Origin: Candidatus Competibacter denitrificans Run_A_D11
GTDB taxonomy: Bacteria; Pseudomonadota; Gammaproteobacteria; Competibacterales; Competibacteraceae
Direction of reading: 5' to 3'
Assembly: GCF_001051235.1 (NCBI RefSeq)
Contig: NZ_CBTJ020000001.1
Location: 62,001 to 126,000 of the forward strand
Length of the DNA: 64,000 nucleotides
Numbering within the stretch: position 1 is the stretch's first letter; the number at the start of each line of letters is the position of its first letter. Positions 17,160 through 26,433 of the stretch are shown here, one piece after another. The notes below the pieces were generated by a model that saw only the letters and a program-made list of their open reading frames with translations, did no database searches and was not told where the DNA came from. The position numbers and the translations under genes are program-made.

Positions 17160-18875
17160 ATGGCCGCCGCTGAGTATTCCGCTGGTCTATCCGCCGAGCT
17201 TCATCTGGATCGTCGCCATCGGTGGCGAGCTTTCCGGGTCGCTAATGTTTACCGAGTAACCCTGGCTATCGTCCTATTAACGGCATTGGCCCTGGGTGAG
17301 CAAAACCGCCTGTTCGGCAAGCAAAATCCTTCACTTTTTCTCACGACTGTCCTTGCTTACATGGCCTTGGCGTTGGCAGGCATCGCCGGCAGCTACTGGC
17401 GACGACCAGCACTGATGATCCAGGCCCATGTACAGATGCTGGGGGACTTGATAGCGCTAACGCTGATGATCCATACCTCTGGGGGCCTAGCCAGTAGTCT
17501 GAATAACTTGATGATTACCGCTATTGCCGCCAGCAGCATCCTGTTACCACTGAGTTCGGCCTTGCTGTCCGCCGCAGTGGGATTTTTTCTATTGGCCGGC
17601 TCCTGGGCCATCACGCAATGGCAAGCCAGCGACCGGACAGGGCAAGGGTTTCGCCTGCCTGATGGTGGGTTCGATATTCCTTCTTGGCTGGGCGTCTCCG
17701 ACGATCTGGTGCGGTTGGGGGTTTTAGGGGCCGCCTTGTTCATTGCGGCTGGCCTGAGCCATGCTCTGGCGGAACGGGCACGCCGTAGCGAGGCCCTCGC
17801 GCGACGGCGCACCTGGGAGCTAGTGGAAATCGCCGAGTTGAACCAGGGTATTATTCAGCGTTTACAGAGTGGTGTGGTGGTGGTAGACCGAGCCGACCAA
17901 GTGCAATTGTTGAACGACACCGCACGAGAATTGTTGGATTGCCGTTGGGCACAACCCCCCGTACCCTTAGGGGAGCTATCGCCACCGCTGTATCGGCAGT
18001 TGCAAGCTTGGCGCGCCAATGCTGGCGATATTCCAGTGTTCCGAGCGGTCGAGCATCGACCGGAACTGATCCCACGTTTCGCTCATCTTGGTGGTAGTAA
18101 TGAAGCGAATACATTGATTATGTTAGAGGATTCTGAACAGGCCGCCGAGCGGCTCCAGCAGATCAAGCTAGCCGCTTTAGGCCGCTTGACGGCGGGTATC
18201 GCCCATGAAATCCGTAACCCGCTCGCAGCCATCAGTCACGCCGCCCAACTTTTACAGGAATCTACTGATGCCAGTACCGGCAACCGCCGGCTCGGCCAAA
18301 TTGTCCATGACAACGTCCAGCGCGCTAACCGCATCATCAACGATGTGCTTGATCTTGCCCGGCGAGATCGGGTACGGTCAGAGCGACTGGGGCTTGAGCC
18401 TTGGCTCGCGACGTTTGTTCGGGAGTTTCGGCACGGACCGGAAGGAGTAACGCCTACTTGGCAATCAACCGTTGATCCCGCCGATCTGGAGATCATGTTC
18501 GACCCCCACCAGTTACGGCAAGTGCTTTGGAATCTCTGCGCTAATGCGTGCCAGTACGGCAGCCAGCCCGGCCAAAGCCCGATAATTACTTTGAATGCCG
18601 GCCTAGAAGCAGAACGTGGCCGGCCGTTTCTGGATGTACGCGACGCAGGTCCTGGCGTCAGGCCAGAAAATATTGAAAAGCTATTCGAACCGTTTTTTAC
18701 TACCCGCTCGAAAGGCACTGGCCTCGGGCTTTATCTGGCACGCGAACTGTGCGAAGCCAACCGCGCCCATTTACAATATTTAGCTATTGCTGAAGGTGGT
18801 AGCTGTTTCCGTATCACCTTCGCTTCCGCGAGTTCAGCTACCGAGATGGATTTATGGACGACCGCAACGCCCTGA
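17160..18875 (+). CDS. pilS: Sensor histidine kinase PilS
   Basis: A 571-residue sensor of the two-component pair that controls type IV pilin transcription. About six hydrophobic helices lie in residues 25-210. A PAS-like segment follows at about 230-320 (GVVVVDRADQVQLLNDTARELL). The HisKA box is GIAHEIRNPLAAISHAAQLL (His near residue 347), and the HATPase domain has N (LWNLCANACQYG), G1 (VRDAGPGV) and G2 (GTGLGLYLARELC) boxes. In the Pseudomonas model PilS senses inner-membrane pilin levels and dephosphorylates PilR. The 3' end overlaps pilR by 22 bp, so translation is probably coupled. Confidence 0.94.
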   Translation: MAAAEYSAGLSAELHLDRRHRWRAFRVANVYRVTLAIVLLTALALGEQNRLFGKQNPSLFLTTVLAYMALALAGIAGSYWRRPALMIQAHVQMLGDLIALTLMIHTSGGLASSLNNLMITAIAASSILLPLSSALLSAAVGFFLLAGSWAITQWQASDRTGQGFRLPDGGFDIPSWLGVSDDLVRLGVLGAALFIAAGLSHALAERARRSEALARRRTWELVEIAELNQGIIQRLQSGVVVVDRADQVQLLNDTARELLDCRWAQPPVPLGELSPPLYRQLQAWRANAGDIPVFRAVEHRPELIPRFAHLGGSNEANTLIMLEDSEQAAERLQQIKLAALGRLTAGIAHEIRNPLAAISHAAQLLQESTDASTGNRRLGQIVHDNVQRANRIINDVLDLARRDRVRSERLGLEPWLATFVREFRHGPEGVTPTWQSTVDPADLEIMFDPHQLRQVLWNLCANACQYGSQPGQSPIITLNAGLEAERGRPFLDVRDAGPGVRPENIEKLFEPFFTTRSKGTGLGLYLARELCEANRAHLQYLAIAEGGSCFRITFASASSATEMDLWTTATP

Positions 18876-20326
18876 TCGTGGACGATGAAGCCGATATCCG
18901 CGAATTGATTGAACTGACTCTGGCACCGCTGGGGGTGACATGTTTTTTGGCCGAAACCCTGGATGAAGCACGGGCTTTGCTTAAACGCCAACCCCTCAGT
19001 TTCTGCATTACCGACTTGCATCTGCCCGACGGTAACGGTCTGGAGCTGGTCGCGCATATTCAAAAACATCACGCGGCATTGCCCGTCGCGGTGATCACCG
19101 CCCATGGCAATGTCGAAAGCGCGGTGGAAGCCCTGAAATTGGGCGCGTTCGATTTCATTTCCAAACCCTTTGAGCTTTCAACGCTGCGTGACATCGTAGC
19201 AACCGCCCTGCGCCTGAATCGAGGTAGCGAAACGCGCGCCGGTGAAAACCGCCCCAGCGACAGCCGCTCCGGCGATCTGCGGCAACCTGTGTTACTCGGT
19301 CATTCCGTGGCGATGCAGGATGTTCGGGCGCTGATCGCCAAACTGGCCCGTAGCCAAGCCCCGATCCTGATCACTGGCGAATCCGGCACGGGTAAGGAGG
19401 TGGCCGCTCGGCTTGTTCATCTGTCGGGGCCGCGCGCTGACAAGCCTTTCGTGCCTGTGAATTGCGGCGCAATTCCCGAACAACTGATGGAAAGCGAGTT
19501 GTTCGGCTATAAAAAGGGCAGTTTTACCGGCGCCACGCAGGATAAAAGCGGCTTATTTCAGGTCGCTCGCGGCGGTACGTTGTTTCTGGATGAAGTGGCC
19601 GAATTACCAATGCACATGCAAGTGAAGCTGTTGCGAGCCATCCAGGAGCGAGCGGTGCGGCCGGTCGGTGCCCCATCCGAAATTGCCATTGATGTGCGGA
19701 TTCTCAGTGCGACCCACAAAAACCTAGCGGCTCTGGTGCGTAATGGGGCTTTCCGCCAGGATTTATTCTACCGTTTAAATGTCATTGAGTTACAGATGCC
19801 CAGCTTGCGTGAACACCCGGAAGATATTCCTGAATTGGTCGCGGCCACCTTCGAGCGGCTGAGCCAGCAACCAGGAGCACCCAAACTAGGGGTCACGCCT
19901 TCCGCACTGGAAGCGCTGCAACGCCATACTTTTCCGGGCAATATCCGTGAGCTGGAAAATATTTTGGAGCGGGCGTTCACACTCTGCGAGAACGGAGTCA
20001 TCCAACCGGAAGATTTGCTGCTACCGGCACCGACCAGTGCACTATCGTCCCCCGTGGTTCGCGCCGCTCCACCGTCTATTGACCATCCGCCGCCACGCGC
20101 TGAACCCGCAAAGCCGGTTATGCCCCTACGTCATGCGGATGAGGCAAAAACCCAGCCGATGACTCCCGTTGTCAGCGATCTGGAAGGTTATCTGGAGGGC
20201 TTGGAAAGAGCCGCTATCCTCCGCGCTCTGGAAGCGACTCGCTATAACAAGACCGCTGCCGCTGAAAAACTGGGGATTAGCTTTCGGGCTTTACGTTATC
20301 GGCTGAAAAAGCTGGGGCTGGAATAG
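18854..20326 (+). CDS. pilR: Sigma-54-dependent response regulator PilR
   Basis: A 490-residue NtrC-type activator of pilA. The receiver domain (1-120) has its phospho-acceptor Asp in CITDLHLPDGNG. The AAA+ domain (about 145-390) has Walker A GESGTGKE, the sigma-54 contact loop written GSFTGA in place of GAFTGA, and LFLDEVAEL. A Pro-rich linker of about 60 residues leads to a Fis-type HTH (NKTAAAEKLGISFRALRYRL). The GAFTGA-to-GSFTGA change is a mild, known kind of variant. It probably binds upstream of the sigma-54 promoter found before pilA about 390 bp downstream. Confidence 0.95.
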   Translation: MDDRNALIVDDEADIRELIELTLAPLGVTCFLAETLDEARALLKRQPLSFCITDLHLPDGNGLELVAHIQKHHAALPVAVITAHGNVESAVEALKLGAFDFISKPFELSTLRDIVATALRLNRGSETRAGENRPSDSRSGDLRQPVLLGHSVAMQDVRALIAKLARSQAPILITGESGTGKEVAARLVHLSGPRADKPFVPVNCGAIPEQLMESELFGYKKGSFTGATQDKSGLFQVARGGTLFLDEVAELPMHMQVKLLRAIQERAVRPVGAPSEIAIDVRILSATHKNLAALVRNGAFRQDLFYRLNVIELQMPSLREHPEDIPELVAATFERLSQQPGAPKLGVTPSALEALQRHTFPGNIRELENILERAFTLCENGVIQPEDLLLPAPTSALSSPVVRAAPPSIDHPPPRAEPAKPVMPLRHADEAKTQPMTPVVSDLEGYLEGLERAAILRALEATRYNKTAAAEKLGISFRALRYRLKKLGLE

Positions 20327-20712
20327 CAGGATAGCCCCCAGCCATCTCTTGGCGGGCCGGAATCGCCATGTGCTGCGGTGAGTTTTGCAGTTAGCTACCT
20401 TAACCAAGCGTGGTTTGGCATCCTAAATGATCCCAAACTCCTCTCTCAAATCTGAAAGCTTTATCTGCGTCATAGCGATGCAGGTTCTTCCCAAAAATGT
20501 CAATTATCGTAACCCCCTACTACAGCAGTAAAAGTTACTTATCCAAGCAACCTTGGACTGACATTTTTTGTCATGCACGCTCAATTTATGTCACTAAAAA
20601 AAATCATTTAAGCCATTTAAGATCTTTAACTTGTTGAACAAAAAAACCTAAAAAATTATTTTATTAATATTTTTCAAAAAGTTATTAATAAATTATTTTA
20701 TAATCCTTGTAT
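20327..20712. other. AT-rich intergenic region between pilR and the pilA promoter
   Basis: No gene is seen here. An imperfect GC hairpin overlaps the pilR stop (GCTGGGGCT with AGCCCCCAGC) but has no U-run. From about 20590 on, the DNA is very AT-rich with A/T tracts, as expected for a bent, looping region between an enhancer-bound activator and a sigma-54 promoter. Confidence 0.6.
20498..20593. promoter_or_regulatory. Cluster of TGTCA/TGACA elements, candidate PilR sites
   Basis: TGTCA occurs at 20498-20502, 20569-20573 and 20589-20593, and TGACA at 20559-20563. The second pair forms a perfect inverted repeat, TGACA-N5-TGTCA. They lie 120-215 bp before the sigma-54 promoter, the right place for an enhancer. 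TGTC-containing elements are described for PilR of Pseudomonas; assignment here is inference. Confidence 0.45.
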
Positions 20713-20728
20713 TGGCACGACTTCTGCA
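20713..20728 (+). promoter_or_regulatory. Sigma-54 promoter of pilA
   Basis: TGGCACGACTTCTGCA has the -24 GG and -12 GC spaced by exactly 10 bp and matches the RpoN consensus except at one position of the -12 half. Transcription would start near 20739, about 75 bp before the pilA ATG. Confidence 0.88.
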
Positions 20729-20813
20729 ATCCTTAACCTCGAAGGGATCGCAAAGTGATCCCCGATGATTCCCAAACCAAAGCGGTTATCTTATCAAAAA
20801 TAAGGAGTTGGCA

Positions 20814-21245
20814 ATGAATAAGTTCCAAAAAGGCTTCACCCTGATTGAACTCATGATCGTCGTAGCGATCATCGGCATCCTGGCTGCCATCGCGATTCCG
20901 GCATATCAGGATTATACGATTCGCGCACAAGTTTCGGATGGTATGAGCCTAGCCTCTGGCGGAAAAACCGCTGTAAGCGAATACAAGATGACCAAAGGCA
21001 CTTATCCGGCTGATAATCCTGCCGCTGGCGTGGCTGATGCTACCGATATTAAGAGCAAATACGTGAGTAGTGTTGCTATCCTTAATGGTTTGATTACCGT
21101 AACTTACGATGGCCCCGATGCGAACACTAAGCTCAAGCCTAAAACTCTTCTGCTAAGCCCTGTCTCGAATGTTGGCAGCATTGACTGGGTATGCAAAGGT
21201 GGCACAGTTGATTCCAAATACTTGCCTTCTTCTTGCCGCCGTTAA
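20814..21245 (+). CDS. pilA: Type IV pilin major subunit
   Basis: A 143-residue type IVa pilin, the main building block of the pilus. The class III signal MNKFQKG is cut after Gly7, leaving Phe1 of the mature protein with Glu5 conserved ([20 protein letters not shown]). The helix continues into [13 protein letters not shown]. The C-terminal disulfide loop runs from the Cys in DWVCKGG to the Cys in PSSCRR. The ATG at 20814 follows a TAAGGAG ribosome site; a TTG at 20808 is in frame but not needed. It is controlled by a sigma-54 promoter and, by position, PilR, and it is followed at once by an intrinsic terminator. Confidence 0.96.
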   Translation: MNKFQKGFTLIELMIVVAIIGILAAIAIPAYQDYTIRAQVSDGMSLASGGKTAVSEYKMTKGTYPADNPAAGVADATDIKSKYVSSVAILNGLITVTYDGPDANTKLKPKTLLLSPVSNVGSIDWVCKGGTVDSKYLPSSCRR

Positions 21246-21271
21246 TTACTGTCAGTTAGCTTAACCAGAAA

Positions 21272-21295
21272 AGCCTGGCTTCGGCCAGGCTTTTT
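21272..21295 (+). terminator. Intrinsic terminator after pilA
   Basis: A perfect 8-bp stem AGCCTGGC / GCCAGGCT capped by a TTCG tetraloop is followed by a T-run. It separates the strong pilA message from the glycan gene that starts 19 bp later. Confidence 0.92.
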
Positions 21296-21313
21296 GTCGT
21301 CGGATTTTTATAG

Positions 21314-23290
21314 ATGGCAAGAAAAACACACATAGTCGTCATTAGTATTTTACTGGCTACCAGCTGGATCCTAGCTTTCTTAATTTACACACCAGGATTG
21401 AAAGGGCCCTTCTTATTTGATGATTTTCCTAATTTAGAAAAAATTGGCGCACTCGGCCCGATTAAAAACTGGGAGCTTTTTCAAGCCTATATCTCCAGTG
21501 GATTTTCTGGTCCAACAGGACGTCCTATTTCTCTACTCAGCTTCCTTCTGAATACCAATGACTGGCCAGCTGATCCTGAACCATTTAAGCAAACTAATCT
21601 CTTAATTCATCTTCTTATTAGCGTTATTCTTTTTTCAACAATTCGCAAACTCCTAGTTTCCATCAGCCGATCCTGGCATGAAGCTAATTGGATCGCGCTG
21701 ATCGCTACAACCCTGTGGCTACTCAATCCATTTCTAGTTTCAACAACGCTGTATGTCATACAACGGATGACACAGCTTGCTGCCCTATTTTCCATTCTAG
21801 GTATTTGGGGTTACTTACAAGGGCGAAGCTGGCTATCTACCCGACCATATCTCGGGTATATCACTATTAGCTTTAGTGTGGGATTAGGAACATTTTTAGC
21901 AGTCTTTAGCAAAGAAAATGGTGTGCTATTGCCATTGCTTATTCTAGTCATTGAGCTAACGCTAGCTTTTCACTGGAAAACACCTGCTCCAAACTGGCGT
22001 TGGACTATAGTATTTTTAGGATTACCTGCGCTAGTTATCATTGCTTATCTAGCTACCCCGCTTAGTCATATTGCAAGCCCGATCCCAACCCGAAATTTTT
22101 CCTTATTAGAGCGGCTGCTAACCGAGCCTAGAATACTTTGGGACTATCTATTCCACCTATTCATCCCACATATTCAAACTCGCGGCCTCTATCAAGATGG
22201 CATTGTCGTTTCGAAGGGATTTTCTACTCCTTGGACAACACTGACCGCGTTATTAGGACTGATTATCTTAACTATAGTTGGATGGTTAGTACGACAGCGC
22301 TGGCCATTGGTGAGCCTGTCTATATTATTTTTCTTAGCCGGACATTTGCTTGAGTCGACGACTATAGCACTTGAGCTCTATTTTGAACATCGCAATTATT
22401 TACCAGCTATATTTCTGTTCTTACCCATTGGATCTGCGCTCATGGCGCTAAATGAACGACACAAACTAGCGCTCGGCACTCTAGCAGCTATTTTTATATA
22501 TGGTACTTATGCCATTGCAACCTGGCAGGGCGCGCGTCTCTGGGGTAATGAGAATCAACTGATGCTAGTATGGGCAGAAATGAACCCGCTTTCACCTCGT
22601 GCTCAAAGTTCAGCGGTCCAAGCCTTGTTACAAATGGGTAAGCCGTCTGAAGCTTATGTGCGCATGGAACAAGCTTTGCGAAAGATCCCTGATAGCTCAC
22701 TCCTTACCAGTAGCTATCTCTCTCTCAAAGCTAATCTAGGTGTCCTCAATACTAGTGAATTTACTGAACTTGCCAACCGCTTGCGACAACAGCCATTCGA
22801 TGCACAGATGCTGCGCGCCCTAGAACATTTGGTCGATACTTTGAATACAAATGCGCCCCTACCTGAGCACAGCGCGATCATGATGTCTCTGTTAAGTGGA
22901 TTGCGCGATGATCTCAAGGGGCGGGTTTCTGTAGCTCATCGCTACACTTATTATTTACAAGCACTATTATTGTTAGATCAATGCGATGGGAATAAAGCTT
23001 ACCCCTATTTTAAAGAAGCCTTATCACATTACAGAAGGGTACAAACCGGCTTATATATCGTTAGCCTCCTTGCGACTCGCGGTTACTATCAGCAAGCAAT
23101 GGATATATTGGATCATCTCAAGGAAGTGTTAGACGTTCAACCTGATAGCGCGCTTGATCGACAACGTGACACCTACAAGCAAGAAATTGTTCGATTGCGT
23201 AATATCCTACAGAAAGATATGCTCAACCCTTCCCAGACGGCGGATAAAGCTCATCAATGCCTCTGGCTCCAAAATCAGATCAATCACTAA
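21314..23290 (+). CDS. GT-C-like membrane glycosyltransferase with C-terminal TPR region
   Basis: A 658-residue protein with about ten transmembrane helices in the first 420 residues and a soluble, helical TPR-like C-terminus (about 425-655). The first outer loop carries the acidic pair in GPFLFDDFPNL, the position where GT-C enzymes and TMTC-type O-mannosyltransferases keep their catalytic Asp/Glu. It directly follows pilA and its terminator, where other bacteria place pilin-glycosylating enzymes (TfpO, TfpW and similar). I infer a pilin or surface glycosyltransferase. Codon use is AT-richer than in pilS/pilR, suggesting transfer. No specific family name is claimed. Confidence 0.7.
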   Translation: MARKTHIVVISILLATSWILAFLIYTPGLKGPFLFDDFPNLEKIGALGPIKNWELFQAYISSGFSGPTGRPISLLSFLLNTNDWPADPEPFKQTNLLIHLLISVILFSTIRKLLVSISRSWHEANWIALIATTLWLLNPFLVSTTLYVIQRMTQLAALFSILGIWGYLQGRSWLSTRPYLGYITISFSVGLGTFLAVFSKENGVLLPLLILVIELTLAFHWKTPAPNWRWTIVFLGLPALVIIAYLATPLSHIASPIPTRNFSLLERLLTEPRILWDYLFHLFIPHIQTRGLYQDGIVVSKGFSTPWTTLTALLGLIILTIVGWLVRQRWPLVSLSILFFLAGHLLESTTIALELYFEHRNYLPAIFLFLPIGSALMALNERHKLALGTLAAIFIYGTYAIATWQGARLWGNENQLMLVWAEMNPLSPRAQSSAVQALLQMGKPSEAYVRMEQALRKIPDSSLLTSSYLSLKANLGVLNTSEFTELANRLRQQPFDAQMLRALEHLVDTLNTNAPLPEHSAIMMSLLSGLRDDLKGRVSVAHRYTYYLQALLLLDQCDGNKAYPYFKEALSHYRRVQTGLYIVSLLATRGYYQQAMDILDHLKEVLDVQPDSALDRQRDTYKQEIVRLRNILQKDMLNPSQTADKAHQCLWLQNQINH

Positions 23291-23306
23291 AAAATTAGAG
23301 AGGCGT

Positions 23307-24527
23307 ATGATTCCAGATAAAAAATTACTTGTTTTATCATCTAGTTACCCAAGATGGCTTGGAGACCACGAGCCGGGTTTTATCCACGAACTATCAAAAA
23401 GACTCACTGATCAATTTCAAGTAAGGGTGCTCTGCCCACACACGGCAGGCACGGCAGTGCATGAAAATTTCGAAGGGGTCCAAGTAATACGTTATCGCTA
23501 CGCGCCGGATTCACTGGAAACTTTGGTAAACGATGGCGGTATCATTAATAACTTAAAGCAGCAGCCGTTGAAATGGTTACTAGTGCCACCTTTTTTATTC
23601 GGGCTACTTTGGCGGACTTGGCGCGAGATTAATCGTTGGAGACCCGACTTAATTCATGCCCACTGGCTGCTACCGCAAGGTTTAGTGGTGGCATTGCTCA
23701 GTCTGCTGAACCGGCAGACCCCACCTTTTCTAGCGACGTCCCATGGCGCTGATCTGTTTGCTCTGCGTGCTTGGCCACTAAAATTTCTTAAAAGCATTGC
23801 TGTTCAGAAAGCTGCTGCCTTAACGGCGGTGAGTCATGCGATGACAACAGAATTAGCAGCCCTCGGAGCACCTCTTGACAAAATTAATGTACTACCCATG
23901 GGAGTTGATATCAACCAACGCTTTACTCCCTCATCCAATCAGCCTCGCTCATATGATGAGATTCTATTTGTTGGGCGTTTAGTGGAAAAAAAAGGGTTAC
24001 GTTATCTACTTGCTGCCATGCCGGAGATCATCGCCAATCATCCTTCAGTGTCTTTGACGATTGTAGGTTTCGGGCCAGAAGAAAGCGAACGGCGTGCCCA
24101 AGCTACTGCACTAGGTATTGCACACAAAGTCAATTTTATCGGCGCGCTAGCGCAAACGGAACTTCCAGTTCTTTATCGGCGTGCGGCTGTCTTCGTTGCG
24201 CCTTTCATTCGTGCTAGATCCGGTGATCAGGAGGGTTTACCCGTTACCTTGATGGAGGCAATTGCTTGCGGTTGTCCCGCAATAACCGGTAATCTGGAGG
24301 CTATGTCTGACCTGTTTGAAGCAGAAGAAATGGATATGTGCGTCGCGCCTGCTGATATTGGGATGCTGGCAAAACGTATCATCATCACCCTCAAACGGCC
24401 GGATGATGCCCGATACCGTGCCGAATGCCTGCGCCTACGACTTTCGCAGCGCTTGAGTTGGGAAACGATTACACAGCAATACAATACTTTATTGCAAAAT
24501 ATGTTGCCCTCTCCCTTTCCTAAGTAG
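23307..24527 (+). CDS. Glycosyltransferase family 4
   Basis: A 406-residue GT-B enzyme. The ATG at 23307 has a GAGAGG site and gives the natural N-terminus MIPDKKLLVLSSSYPRW; longer in-frame starts would overlap the preceding gene. The N-terminal acceptor domain has the loop YPRWLGDHEPGFIHELSKRL. The C-terminal GT1 domain (about 210-385) has ILFVGRLVEKKGLRYLL and the donor-binding E-x7-E type region (QEGLPVTLMEAIACGCPAI). It would transfer a sugar from an NDP-sugar at the cytoplasmic face. It sits between the GT-C-like gene and a methyltransferase, all on the plus strand. Confidence 0.88.
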   Translation: MIPDKKLLVLSSSYPRWLGDHEPGFIHELSKRLTDQFQVRVLCPHTAGTAVHENFEGVQVIRYRYAPDSLETLVNDGGIINNLKQQPLKWLLVPPFLFGLLWRTWREINRWRPDLIHAHWLLPQGLVVALLSLLNRQTPPFLATSHGADLFALRAWPLKFLKSIAVQKAAALTAVSHAMTTELAALGAPLDKINVLPMGVDINQRFTPSSNQPRSYDEILFVGRLVEKKGLRYLLAAMPEIIANHPSVSLTIVGFGPEESERRAQATALGIAHKVNFIGALAQTELPVLYRRAAVFVAPFIRARSGDQEGLPVTLMEAIACGCPAITGNLEAMSDLFEAEEMDMCVAPADIGMLAKRIIITLKRPDDARYRAECLRLRLSQRLSWETITQQYNTLLQNMLPSPFPK

Positions 24528-24543
24528 CCTATTAAGAATACTC

Positions 24544-25287
24544 ATGAGAAATAAGCAACCTAAACTCGTTCTAAGAGAAAGCTGTATTGAAGATTTAACA
24601 CATTCCTGGATACCAGGTTATTTTCTTGAAGTAGGCGCTGGAACCGGTTACATGACGGTAAAATTTTTAGAACGTGGTTTCTACGGTAGTTGTTATGATT
24701 TGGGCCAAGAAAGCAGGAATCGACTAAGAGAGAATTTAACTACCTTCCAAGGGTATATCAATGTTTTAGATGATTTAAATTTTCTTACTCCCAATACATT
24801 CGATTACCTATTTGCTTTCGAGGTTTTAGAACATATTGACGATGATGGAGAAGCCTTAAAGCATTGGACAAAATATCTTAAACCAGGAGGTAGAATTTTA
24901 ATAACTGTACCCGCACACACCAAGAAATTCGGAAAGTCCGATGAGGTCGTTGGCCATATTCGCCGCTATGAGCGACAGGAATTAATTAATATTCTCAAGG
25001 AAGCAGGATACAAAAATATCTCCTTAATTAATTACGGATTTCCTCTAACTGAAATCACCAGAATCATATCAAATTTACTAATCTCTAATGAGAATAGCTA
25101 TTTAAAACTTACGCCTACAGAGAGGAGTACACGCAGCAGTTTTTCAAGGCCCCAACACATTCAAAAACTCCTCAGTAGATTAAACGAGAATATATTTTAC
25201 CCTTTCAAGTTTATTCAGCGGATATTTTACGAAAAAGATTGGGGGGATGGTCTAGTGGCTACTGCTCAAAAGTTACAATCATTATAG
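24544..25287 (+). CDS. Class I SAM-dependent methyltransferase
   Basis: A 247-residue methyltransferase with a Rossmann core. Motif I is FLEVGAGTGYMTVKFLE, motif II is around FDYLFAFEVLEHIDDDG (the VLEHI type seen in UbiG/Methyltransf_11 members), and post-motif III is LKPGGRILITVPAH. The C-terminal 70 residues are specific to this protein. It lies 16 bp after the GT4 gene and is the last gene of the plus-strand glycan group, so it probably methylates a sugar or lipid-linked glycan. The substrate cannot be told. The gene is AT-rich compared with housekeeping genes in the window. Confidence 0.85.
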   Translation: MRNKQPKLVLRESCIEDLTHSWIPGYFLEVGAGTGYMTVKFLERGFYGSCYDLGQESRNRLRENLTTFQGYINVLDDLNFLTPNTFDYLFAFEVLEHIDDDGEALKHWTKYLKPGGRILITVPAHTKKFGKSDEVVGHIRRYERQELINILKEAGYKNISLINYGFPLTEITRIISNLLISNENSYLKLTPTERSTRSSFSRPQHIQKLLSRLNENIFYPFKFIQRIFYEKDWGDGLVATAQKLQSL

Positions 25288-25309
25288 GAGTAATATATTG
25301 ACAACTATC

Positions 25310-26422
25310 TTAGAAAGGCGCATCATTTTCGATGCAGTCCAAATAAGCTTGTTCCATAGGTATGGCTATTTCACTCCAATCTTGAATTTTCAACTTTATT
25401 AACTCAGGCTGCATCAATTGATTTTTTAAGCATCTCGCTAAGCTTGATATATCATCTGCATCATAAAGTATTTGCTCGGAAGATTGAAACAGCGACGCCA
25501 TTGACCCTACACACGCAACAGCAAGCGGTATTTCGCAAGCAACCATTTCATAAGCTTTTTGTGGAAAACTATAACGGCCGTAAGGCGTATCCCGCAGATA
25601 AACCACCCCAACATCAAGCATATTAAACAATTCGGCAGTTTGGGCATGAGGTAACACCCCTAAATAATGTATACGCGGGCTATCTGGCAGTGGACACTGC
25701 CGGTCCAAGGGACCAGCCAGGACTAAGTGCACATTTGGATCTTCCTTGCTCAACTGCTCAAAGGCCCGATACAGTGGTTCAATACCCTTCTCGCGCGACA
25801 GCCCACCGGCCGTACCAATGAGCTTGGCATCCGGTGGTAATCCCAAACTTTTCCGGCAAACACGGCGGTCGCGCGGATAGAAAATTGTCCGGTCGATGGT
25901 GCTCGGCAGCGCAAGTACCGCGCCGCGCGCCCGATAGTCGGTTCGCACCAAATCAGCCAGTGGCTCCGACACGCAGGTCACTACCGCTGCCCGGCGCAAG
26001 GCCCGGCGGTAGAGCGCAACCAAGCCAGGCAAACGAGATAAACCGAAGCTCTCGAAATGATCATACAGATCGACCGCCAACGGCACCTTCAGTCGTCCTG
26101 CCAACCAACTCGTCAAAACGATGATCGGCGCATCCGAAGCGCCCACCATGATATCAGGCGAGAAGGCATGCAACAGGCGCAAGGCTTGGATCGGGTAAGT
26201 TAGCCCACCGAAATCCGGTGTTAGACCAACCCAGCGCAAACGGCCCGGGCTGGCAGTATGCCACTCGTCTCGATGCTGCGTAGCACGATAGCTAAAACAC
26301 AGACCCAGCACCTCATGGCCGCGCAGCGCCAGTTGACGCGGTTGTTCGTACAGTCGCGCATAGCGATCCACGATCACATCATGGCTCATATACTGACGCT
26401 TGCAGAGATAGGCGATGCGCAT
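25310..26422 (-). CDS. Glycosyltransferase family 4
   Basis: A 370-residue GT-B enzyme starting at the ATG at 26422 (MRIAYLCKRQYMSHD). The open frame extends further upstream, but that part overlaps the neighbouring GT2 gene in another frame and has no homology-like features. The C-terminal domain shows KLIGTAGGLSREKGIEPLYRAF and the sugar-nucleotide region near YGRYSFPQKAYEMVACEIPL. It is convergent with the plus-strand methyltransferase (22-bp gap). The GT2 gene upstream ends 11 bp before its start, so the two are likely one transcription unit with glf. Confidence 0.87.
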   Translation of the reverse strand: MRIAYLCKRQYMSHDVIVDRYARLYEQPRQLALRGHEVLGLCFSYRATQHRDEWHTASPGRLRWVGLTPDFGGLTYPIQALRLLHAFSPDIMVGASDAPIIVLTSWLAGRLKVPLAVDLYDHFESFGLSRLPGLVALYRRALRRAAVVTCVSEPLADLVRTDYRARGAVLALPSTIDRTIFYPRDRRVCRKSLGLPPDAKLIGTAGGLSREKGIEPLYRAFEQLSKEDPNVHLVLAGPLDRQCPLPDSPRIHYLGVLPHAQTAELFNMLDVGVVYLRDTPYGRYSFPQKAYEMVACEIPLAVACVGSMASLFQSSEQILYDADDISSLARCLKNQLMQPELIKLKIQDWSEIAIPMEQAYLDCIENDAPF

Positions 26423-26433
26423 GGCGAGTTTTC

